Source of the DNA: JANXUF01 sp043747685
GTDB lineage: Bacteria; Actinomycetota; Acidimicrobiia; Acidimicrobiales; Ilumatobacteraceae
Direction: 5' to 3'
NCBI GenBank assembly: GCA_043747685.1
Contig: JAYTOR010000114.1
Location: 1-28,311 of the forward strand
Length of the DNA: 28,311 nucleotides
Position numbers and translations under genes: made by a program. Numbering within the stretch: position 1 is the first letter of the stretch; each line of letters begins with the position of its first letter. This document shows positions 16,650 to 23,578 of the stretch, piece by piece. The notes under the pieces were generated by a model, which was given only the letters and a program-made list of their open reading frames with translations, had not been told where the DNA came from and searched no databases.

Positions 16650-17183
16650 GTGCATATTCGCGAACTGCAAGCCGCCGACGTCGACGCCGTCACGTCGTTG
16701 AACAACGAAAACATTCCAGCCGTCAACGCCAAGACTGCGGAGCAGATGGCCGACATGCTCACCCAGGCCCGCTGGGCGATCGGCGCGTTCGCCGGCGAGT
16801 CTGCGGCTGGCGAAACGGTGGCCGGATCGGCAGATGCCGAACAGCCGGCATTGCTCGGATTCATGCTCACGTTCCTGCCAGGCGCCGACTACGAGAGCAT
16901 GAACTACGCCTGGTTCAGCGAACACCACGAACGCTTCGCCTATATGGACCGCATCGTCGTCGATCCGAACACCCGCGGCGGGGGGATCGGCGCTGCGCTC
17001 TATGGCGAACTGTTCGAACTCATTGGCGACAGCGAGCCGTTCGTCGGCATCGATGTCAACGTCCGACCGCCGAACGAGGGATCGATCCGCTTCCACGAGC
17101 GTCTCGGTTTCGCGGAGATCCATCGCCAGGACACCGACGACGGCAACAAGACCGTCGCGCTGATGGTCAAACACCTCCCGTAA
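16650..17183 (+). CDS. GNAT-family N-acetyltransferase
   Basis: 177 residues of a single acetyl-CoA-dependent GNAT domain: N-terminal VHIRELQAADVDAVTSLN, central strand with MDRIVVDPNTRGGGIGAALY (pyrophosphate-binding loop RGGGIG, motif A), then INVRPPNEGSIRFHERLGF (motif B) and VALMVKHLP. The acceptor is unknown. I chose GTG at 16650 rather than the ATG at 16572 because the GNAT fold begins there and a -10 box sits 6 nt upstream; the earlier ATG would lie in the remnant of the truncated ATPase gene. The gene is divergent from the dead exporter operon, and its promoter abuts the point where the ATPase is cut off. It converges on the omega-amidase gene. Confidence 0.85.
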   Translation: MHIRELQAADVDAVTSLNNENIPAVNAKTAEQMADMLTQARWAIGAFAGESAAGETVAGSADAEQPALLGFMLTFLPGADYESMNYAWFSEHHERFAYMDRIVVDPNTRGGGIGAALYGELFELIGDSEPFVGIDVNVRPPNEGSIRFHERLGFAEIHRQDTDDGNKTVALMVKHLP

Positions 17184-17209
17184 CGCCACCCGAACAGCCC
17201 TACGACCCA

Positions 17210-17256
17210 GCGGTTGTGCACTTGAGCCATCATGCAACGCTGCAGGGCACAAACGC
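17210..17256. terminator. Possible terminator between GNAT and omega-amidase genes
   Basis: GCGGTTGTGC (17210-17219) pairs with GCACAAACGC (17247-17256) with one mismatch around a 27-nt loop, in the 81-bp gap between two convergent genes. No T-tract is present. Modest evidence. Confidence 0.35.
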
Positions 17257-17264
17257 TCGAGGGT

Positions 17265-18053
17265 TCAGGCGGGCTGCCAGATGTCGCTCCGCCTGCGGTC
17301 TGCCATGAAGCGGAAGCGGTCACGTACTTCGGCGACGTACTCGGCGCTGATATCGGCGAGGAGGATCGACTCGGTCCCGGAGGCCGTCGCCAGCAGTTCG
17401 CCGAGCGGGTCGATGATCCGGCTGTCTCCGCTGTAGGCCAGGTTGTTCGCCGTGCCGACCCGGTTCGTGCCGATGACGTACGCCTGGTTCTCGATCGCCC
17501 GGGCGAGCAACAGTGACTGCCAGTGCAGGCGGCGACTCTCCGGCCAGTTCGCCGGAACGATATAGAGGTCGGTCTGCGCAGCGAGTTGCCAGAACTCATC
17601 TGCGAATCGCAGGTCGTAGCAGACGAACGGACTGACCCGCAGCCCTTCGATATCGACGGTGATCAGCTCGTCGCCGCCGGCGTAGAAGCGGTCTTCTCCC
17701 GCATACGAAAACGGATGGATCTTGCGGTACCGGTGGATCGTCCCGTCAGGGCCGGCGATGACGTGGCTGTTGAACGGGCGCTCATCCGGACGGCCTAGCG
17801 GCAATTCAGGGCACGAGCCCGTCACCCACGTGCCGTGCGTCCGTGCCATCTCGAGCAGGAACTGCGAACTCGGTCCACCCTCCGGCTCTGTCACCTTGGC
17901 GATGTCGTTGGAGAAACCCGTCGAGAACATCTCGGTCAGCACGACGAGCCGTGCGCCGGCTCCGGCGGCAGCAGCGATCATCGGTGCGAGATGCCTGAAA
18001 TTGGCGTCACGATCCTCCCAGACCGTGTCGTGCTGTATGGCTGCGACCTTCAT
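17265..18053 (-). CDS. Nitrilase-superfamily omega-amidase (Nit2/YafV-like)
   Basis: 262-residue carbon-nitrogen hydrolase with the full catalytic set: Glu41 in LTEMFSTGFS, Lys111 in YRKIHPF and Cys145 in FVCYDLRF. The GFS after the Glu motif and the HPF after the Lys are features of the omega-amidase branch (Nit2, YafV), which hydrolyses alpha-ketoglutaramate or alpha-ketosuccinamate to the dicarboxylate and ammonia in the cytoplasm. Its ATG at 18053 overlaps the TGA of the upstream aminotransferase as TGATG, so translation is coupled. That neighbour would produce alpha-ketoglutaramate if it uses glutamine as amino donor, which supports the assignment. A general amidohydrolase role cannot be excluded. 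Confidence 0.85.
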   Translation of the reverse strand: MKVAAIQHDTVWEDRDANFRHLAPMIAAAAGAGARLVVLTEMFSTGFSNDIAKVTEPEGGPSSQFLLEMARTHGTWVTGSCPELPLGRPDERPFNSHVIAGPDGTIHRYRKIHPFSYAGEDRFYAGGDELITVDIEGLRVSPFVCYDLRFADEFWQLAAQTDLYIVPANWPESRRLHWQSLLLARAIENQAYVIGTNRVGTANNLAYSGDSRIIDPLGELLATASGTESILLADISAEYVAEVRDRFRFMADRRRSDIWQPA

Positions 18054-19225
18054 CAGGACAGTCCCTTCAGGCGGGTGACGGCTTCGTCGATCACTTCGTC
18101 CCGCTTGCAGAAGGCGAAGCGCACCATGTGCCTGCCCGCTGGCTTGTCGTCGTAGAACACGACGTTGGGAATGCCAACGACCCCGGCTCGATCTGGCAGG
18201 CTGCGGCAGAACGCCAGACCGTCGCCGTCAGGCTGCAGGGGTCGGATATCGACGGTCACGAAGTACGTACCGGACGGACGGTAGACCTCGAACCCGGCCT
18301 CTTCGAGACCGACGACCAAGCGGTCGCGCTTCGATTGCAGATCGGTGGCGAGACGTTCGAAATAGTCATCGCCGAGCCGCAGTCCGACGGCCATCGCCGG
18401 CTGGAACGGAGCGCCACCGACGTACGTGAGGAACTGCTTGGCCGTGCGCACCGCGGCGACCAACGGCGCCGATGCACACACCCAGCCGATCTTCCAACCG
18501 GTGGTGTTGAAGGTTTTTCCTCCTGAGGAGATCACGACGGTTCGGTCACGCATTCCCGGCAGTGTCGCCAGCGAAACGTGCTTCGTGCCGTCGTAGACGA
18601 GGTGCTCGTAGACCTCGTCGGTGACGACGATCAGGTCGTGTTCGATCGCCAGCGCGGCGATCGCCGCCAGCTCGTCGGCGGTCAGCACCTTGCCGGTCGG
18701 GTTGTGTGGGCTGTTGATCAGCAGCAGCCGCGTCTTCGGATTGATTGCAGCACGCACTGCGTCGATGTCGAGGTCGTATGCAGGAGGACGCAGTGTCACG
18801 AATCGCGGCACCGCTCCGGCCATCGAGATGCATGCCTGATACGAGTCGTAGGTCGGTTCGAGCACGAGCACTTCGTCGCCGGAGTCGCACAGTCCGATCA
18901 ACGCCGCCGCCAACGCCTCGGTGGCACCGGCGGTCACCAGGATTTCGGTGTCCGGGTCGTAGCTGACGCCCTGGAACCGTTGGCGGTGCTCGTTGATCGC
19001 TTCGCGCAGCACGGCCATCCCTGGTCCAGGCGGGTACTGGTTGAGTCCGCCGTTGATCGCCTCGATCGCCGCGTCGAGTACCTCTCGCGGTCCATCGGTG
19101 TCCGGAAATCCCTGGCCGAGGTTGATCGCTCCGGTGCTCGCAGCAAGCGCCGACATCTCGGCGAAGATGGTCGTACCGAACCCCTGCAACTTGGCGGTCA
19201 GGTAGGGCAAGCGAGCGTTCGTCAC
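18053..19225 (-). CDS. Class I PLP aminotransferase (methionine/glutamine transaminase-like)
   Basis: 390-residue fold-type I aminotransferase. Landmarks: INLGQGFPDTDGP, the PLP-phosphate contact AGATEALAAAL, SPHNPTGK, VVTDEVYEHLVYDG, the Schiff-base Lys in SSGGKTFNTTGWKIGW and the C-terminal Arg in VRFAFCK. The profile resembles YbdL and the kynurenine/glutamine transaminase K group, which use methionine, glutamine or aromatic amino acids. Coupling to an omega-amidase suggests a glutaminase II-type pair that re-aminates a keto acid (for example the methionine keto analogue) at the cost of glutamine. GTG at 19225 is chosen: the family starts here and TACGAT ends 6 nt upstream. The longer frame up to 19531 runs through the divergent sigma-factor gene and is not used. 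Confidence 0.88.
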   Translation of the reverse strand: MTNARLPYLTAKLQGFGTTIFAEMSALAASTGAINLGQGFPDTDGPREVLDAAIEAINGGLNQYPPGPGMAVLREAINEHRQRFQGVSYDPDTEILVTAGATEALAAALIGLCDSGDEVLVLEPTYDSYQACISMAGAVPRFVTLRPPAYDLDIDAVRAAINPKTRLLLINSPHNPTGKVLTADELAAIAALAIEHDLIVVTDEVYEHLVYDGTKHVSLATLPGMRDRTVVISSGGKTFNTTGWKIGWVCASAPLVAAVRTAKQFLTYVGGAPFQPAMAVGLRLGDDYFERLATDLQSKRDRLVVGLEEAGFEVYRPSGTYFVTVDIRPLQPDGDGLAFCRSLPDRAGVVGIPNVVFYDDKPAGRHMVRFAFCKRDEVIDEAVTRLKGLS

Positions 19226-19231
19226 GCCGAA

Positions 19232-19237
19232 ATCGTA
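19232..19237 (-). promoter_or_regulatory. -10 box of the aminotransferase/omega-amidase operon (leaderless)
   Basis: TACGAT on the minus strand ends 6 nt before GTG at 19225. It is flanked by an inverted repeat, CGCCGAA (19225-19231) and TTCGGCG (19253-19259), that could be an operator or chance. Confidence 0.45.
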
Positions 19238-19299
19238 CGTCGCTTCGCGGCGTTCGGCGATTGTTCGCGCAGTTCGGAGATGGAGACCCGCCGGTCTGC

Positions 19300-19305
19300 G
19301 AAACT
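19300..19305 (+). promoter_or_regulatory. Possible -10 element of the ECF sigma gene
   Basis: GAAACT ends 8 nt before ATG at 19314. It fits TANNNT only at A2 and T6. An autoregulatory ECF-type promoter could equally lie in the 88-bp divergent gap; I could not pick one out. Confidence 0.25.
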
Positions 19306-19313
19306 CTGCTCGC

Positions 19314-19958
19314 ATGGCAACACCGTCAGGAAACGAAGCGCTGCTGATCCGGCGGCTGCAGGACGGGGACGACGGTGCCTTTCGCCAGGTCGTCACGCAG
19401 TACCACGCAGTGATGATCCGCCTCGCCGAGACATTCGTCCCGAGTCGGGCGATCGCCGAGGAGGTCGTCCAGGACACGTGGATCGCCGTCATACGCGGCA
19501 TCAAGAACTTCGAGGGTCGCTCGTCGCTCAAAACGTGGATTTTTCGGATCCTGGCAAATCAGGCGCGAGACCGTGGAGTTCGCGAAAGTCGCAGTACACC
19601 GATGTCGTCGCTCAGCTCCGAACTCGACGAGTCGGAACTGTCCGTGCCGATCGAGCGATTCGTCGGCCCGGATGGCCGAGGCACGTGGGCGCAACCGTTG
19701 TCCCGTTGGAGCGAGATCCCGGAGGAACGGCTCGCCGTCGGTGAAACGCTTCGGGCGCTCGGCCGGACGATAGAGACCTTGCCGGAAAATCAGCGCCGGG
19801 TACTGGTGCTGCGCGATGTGGAAGGTTGGACGTCGGACGAAGTGCGCGAGTTGATGGACATCAGCGAGATCAACCAACGCGTACTGCTGCACCGCGCGCG
19901 TAGCAAGATCCGCTCACGCCTCGACGTAGAGGCCCATTTGCTCGGAAGTGGGCAGTGA
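19314..19958 (+). CDS. ECF-type RNA polymerase sigma factor
   Basis: 214 residues. Region 2 (about 25-95) shows AEEVVQDTWIAVIRGIKNFE and the -10-recognition stretch SSLKTWIFRILANQARD. Region 4 (about 145-205) shows LPENQRRVLVLRDVEGWTSD and the helix-turn-helix tail ISEINQRVLLHRARSKIR. The linker between them is long (about 45 residues, with ERFVGPDGRGTWAQPLSRW), a feature shared by some ECF groups; I do not assign a group number. It should redirect RNA polymerase to a small regulon. The next gene overlaps it by 4 bp (GTGA) and encodes a zinc-type anti-sigma factor, so the pair forms one regulatory module. The signal that triggers it is unknown. Confidence 0.92.
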   Translation: MATPSGNEALLIRRLQDGDDGAFRQVVTQYHAVMIRLAETFVPSRAIAEEVVQDTWIAVIRGIKNFEGRSSLKTWIFRILANQARDRGVRESRSTPMSSLSSELDESELSVPIERFVGPDGRGTWAQPLSRWSEIPEERLAVGETLRALGRTIETLPENQRRVLVLRDVEGWTSDEVRELMDISEINQRVLLHRARSKIRSRLDVEAHLLGSGQ

Positions 19959-20239
19959 GGATGCCGTTGCGTCCAGCACCGCTGGCGTGCCAGCAGTTCG
20001 TCGAATTGGTCGGCGGCTACCTGGACCGCTCACTGCCGCCCCGGTTGTTGCGTGCCGTCGACGCACACCTGCGGGGGTGTGAAGAGTGCAAGGAATACCT
20101 CGCGCAGATCAGGCGGACGTCCATCGTGCTCGCTGCACTCGGCGTCTCCGTGCCGATACCGCCGAACCTGCTCGACCGCTTGAGCGCTGCCTTCGACGAA
20201 GCCAACGCCCTCGGACTGCAGGACGGTCAGGAGCCGTAG
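19955..20239 (+). CDS. Zinc-finger (zf-HC2/ZAS) anti-sigma factor, soluble
   Basis: 94 residues. The ZAS-type metal site is visible as Cys12 followed by H38-x3-C42-x2-C45 in DAHLRGCEECKEYL, the usual anti-sigma arrangement that holds an ECF factor inactive until zinc or thiol chemistry changes. No transmembrane helix follows, so it should be cytoplasmic and respond to an internal signal such as oxidative stress. GTG at 19955 overlaps the sigma stop as GTGA; ATG at 19961 is an alternative start two codons in. The 3' end overlaps the convergent pyrE gene by 13 bp, so the two ends cannot be separated by a terminator. Confidence 0.88.
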   Translation: MRMPLRPAPLACQQFVELVGGYLDRSLPPRLLRAVDAHLRGCEECKEYLAQIRRTSIVLAALGVSVPIPPNLLDRLSAAFDEANALGLQDGQEP

Positions 20240-20778
20240 TCGAAACCGAGGTCAGGTGCCGTCAGCAACGGATGGTAGGCAATGCCGCGTTCGGCAGCCA
20301 TCGCTTCGCAGGTGCCTCCACGGTCGACGATGACGACGATCGCCACCGGCACGGCACCGAATTCACGCACCACATCGGCGGCCTCGATGAGCGACGTCCC
20401 GCGTGTGACGGTGTCTTCGGTGATGATCACCCGGTCCCCCGGCTGCAATGCTCCGGCGATACGACCGGTCACGCCGTGATCCTTCGACTCCTTGCGCACA
20501 CTGAAGCTGCGTAGCAGCCAGCCACGTGTTGCGGCGACTGCAGCGATTCCGAAGGCGACGGGATCGGCGCCCATCGTCAGTCCGCCGATGGCATCGGCAT
20601 CTGCAGGGATGACGGAAAGCGCGGCATCGGCGACGAGCACGATGCCGTCAGGCCGGCACGCCGTCTGTTTGGTGTCGAGGAACCAAGCGCTCTTCGCACC
20701 GGACTTCAAGGTGAAATCGCCGCGCCGTACGGCGTACCGCAGGACATGATCGCGAAGGGCTGGGTGGGCTGTCGTCAC
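20227..20778 (-). CDS. pyrE: Orotate phosphoribosyltransferase
   Basis: 183-residue type I phosphoribosyltransferase that joins orotate to PRPP in pyrimidine synthesis. The PRPP-binding motif is VIITEDTVTRGTSLIEA (the acidic pair ED, then TRGTS). Upstream are FTLKSGAKSAWFLDTKQT, with the orotate-site pattern of PyrE, and GGLTMGADPVAFGIA. SVRKESKDHG matches the flexible catalytic loop with its Lys pair. The GTG start at 20778 fits the family and lies 8 nt from a TAGGGT -10 box. It is a stand-alone pyr gene; no other pyrimidine genes are present. The C-terminal codons overlap the anti-sigma gene on the other strand. Confidence 0.92.
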   Translation of the reverse strand: MTTAHPALRDHVLRYAVRRGDFTLKSGAKSAWFLDTKQTACRPDGIVLVADAALSVIPADADAIGGLTMGADPVAFGIAAVAATRGWLLRSFSVRKESKDHGVTGRIAGALQPGDRVIITEDTVTRGTSLIEAADVVREFGAVPVAIVVIVDRGGTCEAMAAERGIAYHPLLTAPDLGFDYGS

Positions 20779-20786
20779 GACGAATC

Positions 20787-20792
20787 ACCCTA
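20787..20792 (-). promoter_or_regulatory. -10 box of pyrE (leaderless)
   Basis: TAGGGT on the minus strand ends 8 nt before GTG at 20778; no Shine-Dalgarno lies between. Confidence 0.45.
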
Positions 20793-20837
20793 GCGACGGC
20801 TCGGTAGACGAACTGACGCAGTCGTGTGGATCAGGGC

Positions 20838-20843
20838 TACGTT
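20838..20843 (+). promoter_or_regulatory. -10 box of the LLM oxidoreductase gene
   Basis: TACGTT ends 9 nt before ATG at 20853 and only 3 nt before the earlier ATG at 20847, which favours the second ATG as a leaderless start. CTGACG about 19 nt upstream is a possible -35. Confidence 0.45.
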
Positions 20844-20852
20844 TGAATGCGT

Positions 20853-21794
20853 ATGGAACTTTCCGAACTTCGCGTGTTCACCGAGCCGCAGCAGGGTGCC
20901 ACCTACGACGATCTGCTTGGCGTCGCCAAGCGTGCCGAACAACTTGGTTTCGGTGCCTTCTTCCGCAGCGATCACTACCTGAAAATGGGCGATGTCAGCG
21001 GCCAGCCCGGTCCGACCGATGCGTGGATCACGCTCGCCGGGATTGCCAGGGAGACCTCATCGATACGCCTCGGCACATTGGTGACATCGGCGACGTTTCG
21101 CTATCCCGGCCCGTTGGCTATTTCTGTTGCTCAGGTCGACCAGATGAGTAATGGCCGAGTCGAACTCGGTCTCGGTGCCGGATGGTACGAGAACGAACAC
21201 GATGCCTATGGCATTCCATTCCCTTCGCTCAGCGAACGGTTCGACCGATTACAGGAGCAGTTGGACATACTGACGGGAATGTGGGCAACTCCTGCCACAG
21301 AATCGTTCGACTATCACGGTCGGTACTACAACTTGAAAGACTCACCGGCGTTGCCAAAGCCTGCCCAGGTCGGTTCGATTCCAATCATCATCGGTGGGCA
21401 TGGGCCAAAGAAGACCCCGGCGCTCGCAGCCAAATATGCCAATGAATTCAACCTACCATTTGCCTCCGTCGAGACATTTGTCAAACAGCGGGATCGGGTT
21501 GCCGACGCAGCCGAGGCGATCGGACGCGATCCCGGAACGATCGCCTACTCTGTCGCCCAGATCGTCTGTGTCGGATCGACCGAAGCCGAGTTTGCCCAGC
21601 GTGCACAGGCTATCGGGCGCGAACCAGACGAAGTGCGGCTCAACGGAATCGCCGGGACAGTCGAGCAGGCGGCCGCCACAATTCGACGATGGAACGAAGC
21701 GGGTGCCACCCGAATCTATCTCCAGATACTCGACCTGTCAGACCTCGACCATCTCGATCTGATCGCCGCCGCCATTACTCCATTGATCGGTTGA
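20853..21794 (+). CDS. LLM-class F420-dependent oxidoreductase
   Basis: 313-residue luciferase-like TIM barrel. It opens with ELRVFTEPQQGATYDDLL and AEQLGFGAFFRSDHYL and continues with SSIRLGTLVTSATFRYPGPL, VDQMSNGRVELGLGAGWYE and PIIIGGHGPKKTPALAA, the pattern of the TIGR03560-like F420 family of actinobacteria and chloroflexi. Such enzymes probably transfer hydride between F420H2 and an organic substrate; the substrate is unknown. Its sequence is somewhat richer in A/T than its neighbours, as is the next gene. It is 58 bp upstream of the basic hypothetical protein, which has its own promoter. The start at 20853 is chosen from the -10 spacing; 20847 would add two residues. Confidence 0.88.
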   Translation: MELSELRVFTEPQQGATYDDLLGVAKRAEQLGFGAFFRSDHYLKMGDVSGQPGPTDAWITLAGIARETSSIRLGTLVTSATFRYPGPLAISVAQVDQMSNGRVELGLGAGWYENEHDAYGIPFPSLSERFDRLQEQLDILTGMWATPATESFDYHGRYYNLKDSPALPKPAQVGSIPIIIGGHGPKKTPALAAKYANEFNLPFASVETFVKQRDRVADAAEAIGRDPGTIAYSVAQIVCVGSTEAEFAQRAQAIGREPDEVRLNGIAGTVEQAAATIRRWNEAGATRIYLQILDLSDLDHLDLIAAAITPLIG

Positions 21795-21839
21795 CTCCTC
21801 GATTTGATGCGCTGAGGTCTCAAGTCTCTTCGCTTGGCG

Positions 21840-21845
21840 TACTAT
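21840..21845 (+). promoter_or_regulatory. -10 box of the basic hypothetical protein (leaderless)
   Basis: TACTAT, the best -10 match in the window, ends 7 nt before ATG at 21853, so transcription should begin on the ATG itself. Confidence 0.55.
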
Positions 21846-21852
21846 TGATTTC

Positions 21853-22269
21853 ATGGCAAAACGCGGCCCAAAGGGCCCCCTCACCGATGAGCACAAAGCG
21901 GCACTCGTTCAAGGACGGTCCGAAGGCAAGATTGTTCGGGACTATCTCGAAGCATTGCGGACCAATAAGCCCAAGCGTGGGCGCAAGCGGACTCCCGATT
22001 CAATCAACAAGCGGCTGGGTGCGATCGAGAAGGAATTGGCAGAGGCTGACGCACTGACCGAATTGAAGCTCCGCCAAGAGCGATCCGACTTGCAGACCGA
22101 GTTGCTGACAGCGAGTTCGACTGTCGATCTGTCGACACTCGAAGCAAATTTTGTTTCCGTTGCGAAAGGGTTCGCCGAACGTCAGGGCATCAGCTACACG
22201 ACGTGGCGCGAAGTCGGCGTCGAGGCAGCCGTTTTGAAGTCGGCCGGTATCAGCCTCGCTGCGAAATAG
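21853..22269 (+). CDS. Conserved basic hypothetical protein with AT-hook-like motif
   Basis: 138 residues, no domain I can name. Visible parts: a Lys/Gly/Pro-rich start (MAKRGPKGPLTDEHKAAL); a basic Gly-Arg segment KPKRGRKRTPDS at about 38-49 that resembles an AT-hook; a charged helical or coiled-coil stretch at about 50-80 (KRLGAIEKELAEADALTELK); and a C-terminal block GISYTTWREVGVEAAVLKSA at about 113-132 that looks like a small folded domain. I recall similar proteins in other actinobacteria annotated only as hypothetical. Composition suggests DNA or nucleoid binding, but this is inference. It has a strong leaderless promoter and ends 4 bp from the convergent purB. Its codon use is less GC-biased than the purine genes. 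Confidence 0.8.
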   Translation: MAKRGPKGPLTDEHKAALVQGRSEGKIVRDYLEALRTNKPKRGRKRTPDSINKRLGAIEKELAEADALTELKLRQERSDLQTELLTASSTVDLSTLEANFVSVAKGFAERQGISYTTWREVGVEAAVLKSAGISLAAK

Positions 22270-22273
22270 AACC

Positions 22274-23578
22274 CTATTGAATGGCGTCGAGCGCTTCGAA
22301 GACTGCACCGATATTTCGTAGCGACCGAGTCAAATCGAAGGCGGCATCCAGTCCGTTGGCGTCGATGATCACCCGTGGGTCGGCCTCGACCAACGTACGG
22401 AACGAAGTCGAGGTCTTCCACGCCTGCATCGCATTGTCCTGCACCACTCGGTATGCGTCATCGCGCGTCATCCCAGACTGCACCAAAGCCAGCAGTACCG
22501 GTTGCGAGAACACCAGCCCGAAACTCGAATCGAGGTTGGCCAGCATCCGTGCGGGAAAGACCTGCAGGCCTTCGAGCAGCCGTTTGCCCCGACGCATGAC
22601 GTAGTGCGCCAGCAGCGACGAGTCTGGCAGGATGATGCGCTCGACGCTCGAATGCGAGATGTCCCGCTCGTGCCACAGCGCAACATCCTGCATGCCCGCC
22701 TGGAGGTTGCCGCGCAAGACACGCGAGAGGCCGGAGATCGTCTCTGCGGAGATCGGGTTGCGTTTGTGCGGCATTGCCGACGAACCCTTCTGGCCAGCCT
22801 TGAAACCCTCTTCGACCTCGCGCACCTCGGTGCGTTGCAGATGGCGTAATTCGACGGCGATCAACTCCAGGGTGTTGCCGACCGCAGCACAGGCCCACAG
22901 ATACTCGGCATGGCGGTCACGGGCGATCACCTGCGTCGCCGGCACAGCGGTCAGGTGCAAGCGTTCGGCGACGAATCGCTCGATGGCCGGATCGATGTTC
23001 GAGTACGTACCAACCGCACCAGAGAGCTTGCAGACCGAGACTGCCCGCTGCGCAGCGAGCAGTCTGGTGCGGTCGCGGTCGGCCTGCAGCGCCCACAGGG
23101 CGACCTTGGCACCGAACGTCGTTGGTTCGGCGTGCACCCCATGCGTGCGCCCGATCATGACCGTGGACCGGTGTTCGATGGCGAGCGCTTTCAACGTCGC
23201 CACGAGCTCACTGGAAGCCGCCAGGAGGAGTTCGGAGGCATCCCGAAGCATCCAACACCACGCAGTGTCGACGACATCGCTGGACGTCAGTCCGTAGTGG
23301 ATCCAGGAGGCATGTGCCGTCCCGATTCGCGACTGCACGACGTCGACGAATGCCGCCACGTCGTGATCGGTGACGGCCTCGCGTTCGCTGACGGCGGCGA
23401 CGAACTCATCGTCGGTCACCGGCGCATGCTGCCGGCACCAGAGTGCTGCTTCCGACGGGACGACACCGATCGATGCCCATGCCTCGGTGGCCAGCAATTC
23501 GATTTCCAACAACCGCCCGAACCGCGCCGGTTCAGAGAAGATGGCCGCCATCTCCGGCAGCGAATAGCGCCCGATCAT
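22274..23578 (-). CDS. purB: Adenylosuccinate lyase
   Basis: 434-residue member of the fumarase/aspartase superfamily catalysing two purine-pathway steps (SAICAR to AICAR, adenylosuccinate to AMP). The signature loop GSSAMPHKRNPISAE carries the catalytic Ser; TSSDVVDTAW and GRTHGVHAEPTTFG carry the active-site residues including the His. Length is as usual for PurB. The ATG at 23578 overlaps the purA stop as ATGA, so the two enzymes that consecutively make AMP from IMP are translated together. No promoter is seen between them. Confidence 0.95.
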   Translation of the reverse strand: MIGRYSLPEMAAIFSEPARFGRLLEIELLATEAWASIGVVPSEAALWCRQHAPVTDDEFVAAVSEREAVTDHDVAAFVDVVQSRIGTAHASWIHYGLTSSDVVDTAWCWMLRDASELLLAASSELVATLKALAIEHRSTVMIGRTHGVHAEPTTFGAKVALWALQADRDRTRLLAAQRAVSVCKLSGAVGTYSNIDPAIERFVAERLHLTAVPATQVIARDRHAEYLWACAAVGNTLELIAVELRHLQRTEVREVEEGFKAGQKGSSAMPHKRNPISAETISGLSRVLRGNLQAGMQDVALWHERDISHSSVERIILPDSSLLAHYVMRRGKRLLEGLQVFPARMLANLDSSFGLVFSQPVLLALVQSGMTRDDAYRVVQDNAMQAWKTSTSFRTLVEADPRVIIDANGLDAAFDLTRSLRNIGAVFEALDAIQ

